A stretch of DNA of 64,000 nucleotides from Diadophis punctatus similis (taxonomy: Eukaryota > Chordata > Lepidosauria > Squamata > Dipsadidae), in contig JALIGW010000002.1 of assembly GCA_023053685.1 (NCBI GenBank), positions 166,167,034 through 166,231,033 on the forward strand, in the 5' to 3' direction. The position numbers and the translations under genes were made by a program. Positions 49,800 to 61,352 of the stretch are shown here, one piece after another. The notes under the pieces were generated by a model, which was given only the letters and a program-made list of their open reading frames with translations, was not told the origin of the DNA and made no database searches. Positions within the stretch are counted from its first letter, which is position 1, and each line of letters starts with the position of its first letter.

Positions 49800-50035
49800 T
49801 TTGTATTAATATTGTTTATTAATGGTATTTTATTTTATTTTAAGATTATTTTATAGATATATATTATATATTTTGGAGTTATAAATTTGATATAGTGCAT
49901 TATTTCGTTATCACCAATTTGAGGATTTGAAATATTAATATTGTTTATCGATGGTATTTTCATATCAAATATTTTGAGGTTATAAACTGGATATAGTGTA
50001 ATATTTTGGTATCAATATTTTGAGGATATAGGGAT
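49800..50035. repeat. Imperfect tandem duplication in the 3' region of the ORF1-only L1
   Basis: Two units of about 125 bp share aatattgtttat, atggtatttt, ggagttataaattt/ggttataaactg, gatatagtg and tttgaggat in the same order. Confidence 0.65.
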
Positions 50036-51091
50036 TAAGTTTAAAATTTTAGAGGTATAAGGAGTCGGTTCTTATTCTTTTTATTATTATTATTATATAT
50101 TTTGGTTATTATTATTAGTATAGTAGATAATATATAGTTTGAAGCGGATACCTTAAGGTATAGGAATATTGTTATTAAGGTGTATTTTATGGTTTGAGGT
50201 TTAGAAGAAATGTTATACATATAATATTATGTTTTTAATAAGTTGGTGGATTTTAGGTTTAAGTTTAAGGGTGTTGAAATACAAGGGGTTAGTTTTTAAT
50301 TTTTAACTTTTTTTATTTTTTTTTATTTTTTTAATCATTATTAATATATATATATTAAATATTGGGAAGTTAATATTTTGGTATATTGTAAAATTATGTT
50401 ATTAATATTGTTTGAGTTTATGACTAAGTTTAGTTTAAGAGGTTCATCTTAGTTTCTTTTTATTTTACTTAATTTTGTTTTTTACTTGTTTACTTTCTCT
50501 TTAATTTTTAATGTTTTGAATAGTTTTAAAAATTTGGAGTTAAAGATGCCAAAAAAAATGGGGGACTTAAGAAGTTATTTTAATCTAATTTAAATTTATG
50601 TTATTGAATACTATGCCCTGTACTTTTTCTGGGAAATCCGGGGGGGGGGGAGGGAAGGGAGTGGGTTGTGGGTAGGGGGGATGAAAATTGATAAAAATGC
50701 TTGTACTTTGTACTAATAAAACTTTTTGAATAAAAAAAAAACAAGGGCATTGAAGATGAAACGTGGCTGGGTCTTTCAGCATGACAATGATCCCAAACAC
50801 ACCACCCGGGCATGAAGGAGTGGCTTCATAAGAAGCATTTCAAGGTCCTGGAGTGGCCTAGCCAGTCTCCAGATCCCAACCCCATAGAAAACCTTTGGAG
50901 GGAGTTGAAAGTCTGTGTTGCCCAGCGACAGCCCCAAAACATCACTGTTCTAGAGGAGATCTGCATGGAGGAATGGGCCAACATACCAGCAACAGTGTGT
51001 GCCAACCTTGTGAAGACTTACAGAAAACATTTGACCTCTGTCATTGCCAACAAAGGATATATAACAAAGTATTGAGATGAACTTTTGATAT

Positions 51092-51289
51092 TGACCAAAT
51101 ACTTATTTTCCACCATAATTTGCAAATAAATTCTTTCCAAATCACAACAATGTGATTGTCTGGATTTGTTTTCTCATTTTGTCTCTCATAGTTGAGGTCT
51201 ACCTATGATGTCAATTACAGGCCTCCCTCATCTTTTTAAGTGGGAGAACTTGCACAATTGGTGGCTGACTAAATACTTCCCCCCCACTG
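51092..51289. repeat. Right terminal inverted repeat of the Tc1 element
   Basis: Inverted copy of 46910-47108. Confidence 0.93.

Positions 51290-51336
<47 letters not shown>
51290..51336. repeat. (TG)n microsatellite abutting the Tc1
   Basis: Starts ctctgtgtg and runs to 51335. On the same strand the left flank of the transposon is (CA)n. Confidence 0.95.
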
Positions 51337-51338
<2 letters not shown>

Positions 51339-51436
51339 ATTTAAAATATGATAATGTATTAAGTTTCATTGAAGGTATATGACTTTATATGTATGTTTTT
51401 GATTGTGGAGAAAAAATAAAAAACTTTTACCCAAAA
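51337..51436 (+). repeat. L1-type 3' terminus
   Basis: AT-rich sequence ending gagaaaaaataaaaaacttttacccaaaaaa, like the ends of the L1s at 10640 and 50740. It probably closes the element whose left part is at 46040-46700. Confidence 0.55.
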
Positions 51437-51986
51437 AAGAGAGATGGTTAGTATTTACCAACACTGGGATGCTCTATCTGGAGTCTGCAAAACATATCAA
51501 TGTCCTGCAAAATGAGAGCTACCTTAGAGATAGCTATTGACTCCTAATCAATTGTGTAAGTTATCAAATTGGTTAGTTAAGATAATTCAGGCTCAGCTGA
51601 AACAGCACTCTATACATGAATCTATGTCGTTCTTCATATATTTAATGACTGGTCTTTGTTTTTGTTTTTTCAAGATTAATGGAGTTTTAATAATTAAGCC
51701 TTTACTCAAGGATAATTTGAACTGCAATCCTTTCTGTGTCTTTGAGTAGCTACTCAATAACCAAATTGCCTGGTAAAAAATGTACTATTACTAACAGAGA
51801 GGACCAAGTACAATACTGCAGTCTTTTAATGACAAATATTATAGACTTCAAAGACACAGCTTGTTCTTACTTTTGTAGTAATTTTGCCACTGACCTGACA
51901 CTGTCTTTTGGCTATTAAATTTACATGAGTGGCTCACAAAAGGATTACAAATATGTGCAATGAAAGACGTGCAGCAATACCAGACC
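51437..51986 (-). other. BOD1 3' UTR / downstream flank
   Basis: The 550 bp after the BOD1 stop (leftward) is unique, AT-rich sequence ending against an L1-type 3' end. No AATAAA is present on the minus strand. ATTAAA variants occur near 51830, 51687 and 51644 and are candidate polyadenylation signals. The true 3' end cannot be fixed. Confidence 0.5.
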
Positions 51987-52197
51987 TTACGAGGCATCTT
52001 GGGGTGGAGAAGGATTCTGACTCTCAGGCTCTGGGGGAGGAGGAGGAGGAGGAGGAGCTGGCACCAAGTCCTCTTTCTTCTGTGCAGCCAGGAAATCATG
52101 AATTGCCTTCTCTATCTGTGGCCTGAAGATGTGGTTAAGTTTTGGATCCACCACCTGAGAAATAATTCTGTCCACTCCAGCTTCCAGCATCCCTGAC
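51987..52197 (-). CDS. BOD1: BOD1 exon 3, coding part (residues 106-175 and stop)
   Basis: A polypyrimidine tract and CCCCAG acceptor (just above 52197) precede GTCAGGGATG, whose first base completes the split Gln codon. The frame reads [40 protein letters not shown], then KEDLVPA, eight consecutive prolines, EPESQ and a short tail ending DAS before TAA (51989-51987). The minus-strand frame stays open upstream to 52493, but that stretch is intron. The polyproline run is encoded by a CTC-type triplet repeat (about 52031-52058). Confidence 0.93.
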
Positions 52198-55100
52198 CTG
52201 GGGCAGAGACAAAAGAGCCATTCAGCTTCTGTCAAAGATCTTCCCTGCTGCCCCCACCTAGAGCTCTCTGGAGCCATCATGTCAACTGCAATTAGCCTTA
52301 CAGTGGTAAGAATGACAGCATTCTTGGTAGCATTTACATGGGAGAAGCACCCCACCTTTTGTAAAGAAAACCCAGATGGCTCTGAACCTGCACTTTCGAG
52401 GGTGCTTGCAAAATGGACAACAGATATGTGGTCGCCCAACCACCTAAACAGTATCGTGGTCAGAAGTTGCGTTAGGGTGTTTGTGGGATGCAACTAAGAA
52501 CAAATAAAAACATGCCTTCACATAAGGGGGGGGGGAAAGCACACCCATTGGTAGAGATAGGTGGGTGAGTGGGTGAGGGAAGTGACCTTTTTGGCTGGTA
52601 CAAGAGAAGAGGAGAAAGGTGGCCTTCACCCCAGGCTCTACCGCTGTCAATTGCTCTGACCTCTGCCAAGTCTAGACATATGGGAACTTTCTTCACAAGA
52701 CAAAAACAAACAGTTGCAACACATGACAAAGAGCTTTTTTGAGAACAGTGTGTCAAAGTCCAAGCAGTGACATTGCTTCAAGGCTGTGCTGGATAAAGAG
52801 AGCAGGGAATCAGCTGTCTGGTTGGGTTAAGTCATGTCTGCAACAAGCCAGGAAGCAAAAACAGAGACACTGAAGAGCATTTGGGAACGCAAATGCAAAC
52901 CTAATGTGACCCTACCTCCTGGGCAGAAAACTAACAGTACCTGCTATTTTGAGGCTACGTGGGCACTTAAGAAGATCAGTATTCTTTGACACTCAGCCTT
53001 TCAGAAGGGCAGGTCTAATCTGGCATGAAGTCCGATCTGCTCGAATGCTTTTCTACCTCCTGCTTGGTGAGTCATGCCTTGTACTGCAATAGTAGCTCTA
53101 TGCAGCACAGATAAAGGCTGCAAAATTACTATTATAGTGGGCAAGTAGCAAAATTATACCTAGGAACCATCACTAGATGCTCTGAGTATCCACAAGATTA
53201 ACACAGGCAGAATTCAACTGATGATGTTACATTTATCTTATTTCTGAGGCAAATTTATTAAGTGAAAAAGGAAGGGATTATGTGGTGCATAGTTTGTTCC
53301 AAGAAACAAGAAAAGGGATATCCACAATAATAGAACAAGCAAAACTAAGAATTAATGAGACAGATGCTGTTTTCTCCTTAGCATGTATTCTATTACATCA
53401 AGAAGGTTCGCCTCAGATTAAAAATTCCTTGATTTCCCAAACTGACTATATCTACATCATAAAGATGGCTTACAAAATGCATCTTGGAATAAATTCATGG
53501 TAACTAGTATTGATTGGTGTTGCAAACGATTTGTAGATCTGTTTATATTGTGCCTTTCTGTCCAGAAAGAAATCAAGAGAAATGCTTAGTAGTCTTTGCC
53601 CTATTCTGATTAAGCCGTACAACAGTTAATAAACTAAACCAAACCAAACTATATTTTGAACTCAGTGTGTGCTCCTGCTCTATTTTTATGAAACACCACA
53701 TCTTATTTCATACAAATGAGGCCTGGAGGACTTGCTATACTGCAAGGTGGGTTCAATGGACGCGGTATTTGAAAGTATAGTGCATGAAGCTAGGGCAAAA
53801 TTAATGTCCATTTAATTCACACCAACATTAAATTAACATTAAATATGTCAATAGATAAAACTATTTTCCAGTCATGGGTTTAACGTGTTCTTTCTGTCAC
53901 ATTAAACATTACAATCTGGTAACAGCTTTACTTTACTTTGTGAATTTAAGCCCTTTTCACTGCTGCCCCAGAAGTGATTTTCAGTTAGCGTGCTAACTGC
54001 CTTTTTCCTAGAGAAAGCTAATCAGATCACTTCTTCATTTGTTATTTTTTCAATTGCATTTATAAACAGCCCCAATGTCTCTGGGCAACCTACAAAATAT
54101 ACAGTAAAAAACAAATGAGTAAAAACAAAGAATTACCTCACCAAAAGAAGAATGTCCAGAAAAATCAATGACCATTAAACATTGATTGCTTTAACTGAGG
54201 GCCCAGGTTTTAAGGGCTCATTTAAATAGGGCCAATGTGAGTCTCACCAATTATGGTGTTCCAAAGGGATTAGATGACGTTTGAGGTGGCACTTCCCCTT
54301 AATTTTTAAAAAAAGAAATTGCATGTATTATACAGGTTTCAATCTATTTCACAGAGGGTATTTTTTATGACTGTTTTTCAATTTGAGCATAACTGAAGTT
54401 GTTATCATTTTGTGACTGAAACAGCATTAGATGAATAAATAACATTACCCACAAACCAGTAGTGGGTTGTAAAACCCTTTACTATGGGTTCGTGCGTATG
54501 CGCAGAAGCATCCTGGGCGGGTGGGCGGAGCCTCCCGCTGCCGGCGCTACCGATTCTTAGAACCGGGCCGAACCAGGAGCAACCTACCGCTGCCACAAAC
54601 ACTATATTGTCTATGGCCAGGTAATTTGTTATCTTCAGTTTAAAAAATAATAAAGGTGGAATACAAATAAGTAAATAAAGGTGGGAACTGAAGAAGCTTC
54701 TTGGATGAGAAGCAAAACTTCTTCAAGGAAAAACAAAGAAAGTCCAGTTACCTTTTGAAAAAGCACCTCTGGGACAACCATGACCTAGATGACTGAGACT
54801 CTCCATAGGCATTTAGATATAAATGAATAAAAAATCATTTTTAAAATTGTCAGTTAGAGCCTTAAGTCCTTCACTTCTGAGAGTCTGGATGTTAGAATTT
54901 ATCAGGGCTTTATCAGCGCCATCTTTGAACTTCACCAAACATTATTATGGCACTTATGTTTTAGCATATCTAAACACAGAAAAAGAATCAGGTCAGACTT
55001 ATTATTCTTTGTTTCAATGTTAAATTTCCAAGAAAATGAAAATTTGCTAAGTGTAGTAATTCTACAGGCTGCAAAACAATTCTTATAAAAACCCAAAGAT

Positions 55101-58100
55101 TAAATCTTTCAAAATTCTTTCTTCAGAATGGTCAGATTCACTTTATTATTTTCAATACCTCCAAATAACCAACATAATTGAAAAGGAATTATAGAAACAA
55201 GGCAAATGGTTAGTTATGACAATATGTGAAAAACCTATTTCAGAACATCTGTTGGACTCATTTAGAAGATGTTATTGAAATATGACTTAGAAACTGAACT
55301 AATGAAAGATGATATGATTAAATGAATATAGAATTTAAACTATACAACTGCTATGCAACAGGATGGCTGTTAAATGGAAGACAAATGAATGTTACACATA
55401 GAGAAAAACTAACATAATAAGTTTTACCACTGGTATATTACTCCAGTGAAGATTGCCAAGATAGACACATTTTCTAAAAATTGCTGGAAATGCAACAATT
55501 AGGTCAGATAATTTTTGATCTGGTGGCACTGTTGTAAAGCTCAACAATTTTGAAAGATGAGATATATTATAGAATGAAACGGCTTTAAAGGCTGAATTAT
55601 CTTTTCTGCCAACTGTTTTAATTAAACATTACCAAACTTCTATCTTACAAAATACACTAAGTTGGCTTTTTATATGGCAACAGCTGCCCAGATTTTTTAT
55701 GCCTTTTACTAGAGATCACATATAATTCCCTCTTTAGAAGAATGGCAAATTAAGCTATGGGAGTATTCACCTTGTTAAAAATAATCTTATATTTGAAAAA
55801 TAAGTTTGATACATAATTTATCTCGAAAAACATTTGTGAATTATAATTCTACATATGGATATGAACTACATCTGAAGTTTAGGTTTTTCTTAACATAGGT
55901 TTTTTATATTAGTTTTAGCTTGATAAATATACAATTTTTATATTAAATATTTCAGTTAATAGTTATTTCTTATGATTCATATTACACTGATCACTTTTTA
56001 AATTAATGAACATTGGCTTCATCCCATAAAGGTTTTAAAGTCTTAAACTGATACAAGACATCTTAATATGCAATACTAATCTTATGTTATTTGAATTTTT
56101 ATTCAGTTTTGTATAGCTTTTATATATTTTTTCTACTTTATTTCAGTTTCTCTTATTCTGCTTCTTTTTTTTTCTTGGCTATGTTTTTAAATATCTGCTA
56201 CTAAGTACATATACATTTTAGCACATGTATGGCAACAGATTGTAATCCATTATTTCCTCTTCACTGCATGCTTCAAACAGAAGATGCGTTCCTCTCATTT
56301 CTCCTGAATAATTTACTATATTAAAATTAAAAAGTTACAGAAGGCATTCAAAATCTAATTTTACTTAAACCACAGGATATAATTAAACTAGTGGATATTC
56401 TCTATATATTTACAAAGAACACATGCTGTGCTGTGTAAACTGATTAAGTGCAATAACTACTCAGGAAACCGTACAAAAAGTATGTTACCACTGCACTCTG
56501 CTGGACAAAAGTACACTGTACAATTTTAAGCTGATAGAAGTATTGAGTGTTATTTGGGATTGGAGGTGATAAAAGAGGAGATTTAAAATACTGCAAATTA
56601 CCAATATGCAGTTTTCTCCTCAAAAGAAGGGTTGCTTGTAATCCTCCATGATGTGGCCACTTGCTCTAGAAACACGAGTCCTGTAAGAATGCTCAGATGC
56701 CCCATCATATTACATTTATATAATATGTTGCATATACTGTATGTTCAGGCTTTCTCTGAAAATCCAATCAAGTATATGGGGGCTTCCATATAAACTCTGT
56801 CATCTCTCCTTAACTGAAACACGCTGTTTTCTTGATACTATAGCATGAACCTATAAAAAGGCAGGTCTTTTTAAAGAACTTTACAGGGCAGCAAACCCAT
56901 GTCCATTTGGTTGCACAAATAGCTGCACCACATCAAAATGTCCACACAGGCTATCTGTCAGACTGCAAAGATGCCTAAGTAACACCTCAATAGGTAAAAC
57001 ATATATAGATGAAGGCCTACAAACCACCAGGAAGCATTCTTCTAATTCTTATCCAAATATAAGGGCTTATTTATCTTCAACAATTTTTATATTTAGTACC
57101 TTCTACTTACTGAATCACACTTTGTCTGAGCCCATTCCGTAGTTGATTTTTGTTCATTGCTGGGTTCCATTCTTGCTTATCCAGGTGGGTAGATACAAAG
57201 TTGTCCACTTTCTGTCTCAAATTCTGATAAGCTGGCTAAACAAAATTGCATAATTAATACAACAAACTTGATGGGTTTCTTATAAAACCCTCTTTGGGGA
57301 TAAAAAAATTATCCTGGTCAAACTTTTGACAAGCAATTTTAAAAGAAAAACAAAATAAAGCCAAATAGCAAATTGAAACATAACAAGCAGGGGAAAGCAT
57401 GGAAGCATACAGGAATGCCTCCTAAGGCACATTCTGCTTGTTAAGAGCATGCTTTACACCCATTCTTTTGGAACAGCACACACAAAGAATATTCTTCAAA
57501 TAAGATGATGCAGTGCTTTAGTTCTGAAGGAAAAAAAGATCCTTCATAGCATGTAAGGCTTCTAAGGTAGCCCTGTCAGTTTCTGTTCTTAAAACAAACT
57601 CTTTTCACTGCAGAAGACAGCCACCCAATTATGGCAAAGGTCAACTTTAAAGGTTGCTGTTGGGTGTTAAATTCATGCCACCATGTGCTCTGAAGCACCT
57701 TTTCCCCTGATACAGTACTTCTGTATTGATTTATATAAATTCTTGTCAAGTAGGATTTCTGGTAAAGGCTCTCCATATATTCCTGATAAAATTCAAAAGA
57801 TCCGTCTATAATAAGTAGAAGAATGACAGCAAAGCTTGCCATTTGATAAGAAGCCATAGTAGAACAGTAAAGCTTCTTTAGATAAAATGCTATTAGCAAA
57901 GTGTTCATTAGACCATTTGAAAGTAGAAAGAGTTATGCATAGCTTATTAGAGAAAGAAAGGAAAATATACAGTATTCCTTTCTAAAAATTATATATCAGA
58001 AGAACTTGAGCAGGGATGCAAATTCTAGATATGGCTGGATTCCAGCCTCTATCATTGCCAGCCAGCATGCCTGCCCCAAATTTAAAGATTGTTTTGAATC

Positions 58101-61100
58101 ATATGTTCTAATATTCATTTTATAAAAGAATGACAATGTTTATATATTTAAAAATACCTGATTAATTTCAAGAATATATACTGTACAAACTTTAGTACAT
58201 AACACGATTTAACAAATTTTGAGCATCTTCTAATCTGCTAAATTTTACATAATGCTGATAGAAGAGAACTACATCATAAATTAAAAGATTTAAAGCTTAT
58301 AATTATAAACTTTTTATATACCATATTTTTCGGAGTATAAGACACATCGGAGTATAAGACGCACCTTAGTTTGGGGGGAGGAAAACAAGGAAAAAAGGCC
58401 TCTGCCTCCAAGCAATTTGTCAAACAGCAAATAGCAAACAGCACAGATGATATATACTGTTTGCTGTGTATTTCTGTGCATGTGTGCCTGACCCATAGAA
58501 ATAGCAAAGAATTGGAGAAATGTACATTATGCCAGAAAGTTCTCTTAAATGTAGTCACACTAACTCCTCCCAATTATTTCAATAGATCTACTCCAAGGTA
58601 ACTAAACTCTAATACTAAACAGGACACTGTTACATTTCATACTATACTTGTACAGAGCTGTTAAAATTAATTAAAATTTCTGGAAGTATACATTATTCTC
58701 TATTATTTAAAAGAAGATACAATAGCAAGCATTTATTTTAAAAAAACTTCTTTATTCTGTTAAGTTGTCTAGATTTACAGGGGTCTCCAACCTTGGCAAC
58801 TTTAAGACTTGTGGACTTCAACTCCCAGAATTCCACAGCCAGCAAAGCTAACAAAGCTGGCTGTGGAATTCTGGGAGTTGAAGTCCACAAGTCTTAAAAT
58901 TGCCAAGGTTGGAGACCCCTGGCTCTAGAACAATAATAAAGCAGTCTTTAAAAAATAAGTCGAATAATTTGAACATTCTACAGACATTTATAGTTATTCA
59001 CTTACCCCTTTGCATCCAGTTCAGCAGAAAATAAAAATCTGCCTGTCTCTCCCAGCTATTTGCCTCTTTGCAGTTTCAGTTTCATTTTAGCCCATGGCAA
59101 ATCAGCTGGGGATCGGGAAGCTACTAAGGACTTGCTTGTCTTAACAGGCTCTTCCCTGTTTGCTGCAAACAGGTAAATTGCTGGAAGACAGAGGCCAAAG
59201 GGTGGGGGTGGCTGGGTGGAGCTACATTCGGTGTATAAGACACACCCAAGTTTTCACCCTCTTTTGGGGGGTAAAAAGGTGCGTCTTATACTCCGAAAAA
59301 TATGGTAGTTTGATCCTGAAAGAGCCTGCTATTTGTTCACTAAATGTATGTTCTGAACTTCTACATTTAGAAGTGTTATTGTACTTATTGTACAATAATT
59401 GTTCAAAGTACAAAAATACAGACTGACCATGTTGGGCAAATGGAATAGATTAGAATATCATTCCCCAAAAATTGTCATAAATTCAGAATATGTTATTCTA
59501 TTGAACTGGTATTGTATAGAATCTTTTAAAATCCTATCTAAAATAGCCATTTAATGACAAGGTGGTGAATATTTATGTATAGTTTTATCAATTATATTTT
59601 GCTATTTGGCTGCATCTGGAGTTCAGAAAATATTATATACATTGTGTTATTAGTGTGTTTACAAAATGTAGTACAAGGAAATAAGACTCAACTCCATGAG
59701 GGGAATAAGATTTGTAGCAGAAATTGGAGACAATATCATATATACTAGAAATGGAATATATAATAAAAACAGTTATATACTGTTCATCACAAGACTAGAG
59801 ATTGCATTGTTAGAAGGTTTTAGAGATTGAATTATCTGTTTTTGATAAAGGTTACGTTCATCTGTTTGCCTTGAATTTTAGCCTCTCATGATACAATATA
59901 TATATTCAATCATTAGATAGAACTTTCCCCACTCTTTTGGGCTATTTTGTATACATTTTCCTTTCATTTCCCATAGTTGGTAGCTCAGACATGTGACAGT
60001 AAATGTACAAAGCTCTCATGTCAATGCTATCAGTGGTGGCATTGAGATGAGACCTTTGTGGTAAAGACTTAAACCCCAAACATATCCTATTATATCGGGG
60101 ACTAATACTGTCATGTAATTTCCTCCAGTTTTTTTTTACAATCTCTGATAGTCTGCTAAGTTTTATTAATTGTACATGGATTTTATAAAATATGCACACT
60201 AATGTATATGCTATCCAACTTATATATTTACATTTTATTTCTTATCTCTTTTAATTCTTTACTAAGTTTTTACATCCTTAGAATATACTTATGCTTGTCT
60301 TTCTTCCTTCTTAAAACACATTGGGAGTCACTGACATATTGTAGGACATTAAACCTATTGATTTCTTTAGGACAATACATTTAGGACAATTTGTTTATCA
60401 GAAAGAGGAATCATTTTTCAATGGATGTTTAGGGTTAATCATACCCAATCTTTTGTTTAAATTGATCACAAACATATACACTCTGATTAGTACATGTTCT
60501 ACAGTCATGCACTGTAGAACCTGTACTAATATAAATACTAATATATTTAAGGCATATATTTGGTTGTGCTATTGTTGGGTATATATGCTCTCCTTTTTTA
60601 GATTCTCATGATCTGGGCATTGTAACTGAATGAGATGTCCTAATGTGCATATATCTTCATGTTTTGACATCTGACCATAACTAAAATCTCAAACTTCAGC
60701 TGGTGCAAAATGCGACTGCGCGTGCTGTGGTGGGTGTGCCAAGGTACACCCACGTGACACCGATACTCCGCCAGCTGCATTGGCTGCCCATCGGTCTCCG
60801 GGTCCAATTCAAGGTGTTGATCACCATCTTTAAAGCCCTTCATGGCTTAGGACCAGGATATCTTCGGGACCGCATTCTGCCTCATACTTCCCTCCGACCG
60901 GTTAGGGCCCACAGAGTTGGCCTCCTCCAGGTCCCGTCGGCCAAGCAATGCCGGCTGGCGGGCCCTAGGGGGAGAGCCTTCTCTGTGGCCGGCCCCGTGC
61001 TCTGGAACCAACTACCCCCAGAGACCCGGACCATCCCCACTCTGCTGGCCTTCCGAAAAGCCGTTAAGACATGGCTTTTCCTGCAGGTGGGGGGACAGCT

Positions 61101-61305
61101 TAAATCCACCCGAGCTCACCCCCCAAGTATGTATGGTGCTGAATGGATGTTGTTGTTTTAAAACTGTTTTTAAATTTTGTACTTGTTTTTTTTAACTATA
61201 TGTAATTTTTGATTATTCTTGTATTTCTCCATGTTGTACGCCGCCCTGAGTCCTTCGGGAGTTGGGCGGCATATAAGAATAACAAAATAAATAAAATAAA
61301 TAAAA

Positions 61306-61352
<47 letters not shown>

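Larger units (their letters stand above)
52198..57110 (-). other. BOD1: BOD1 intron 2
   Basis: This is a 4.9-kb GT-AG intron. It holds one hAT MITE with perfect target duplications (54449-54600) and an interspersed-repeat fragment (about 54670-54806). The rest is AT-rich sequence in which I recognise no gene or RNA. Confidence 0.8.

Noticed and set aside
58770..58929. 8-bp target duplication around the 58778-58921 palindrome
   Set aside because: The flanks tagattta and gctctaga match at only two positions. A shared tctaga nearby is not aligned with the ends.
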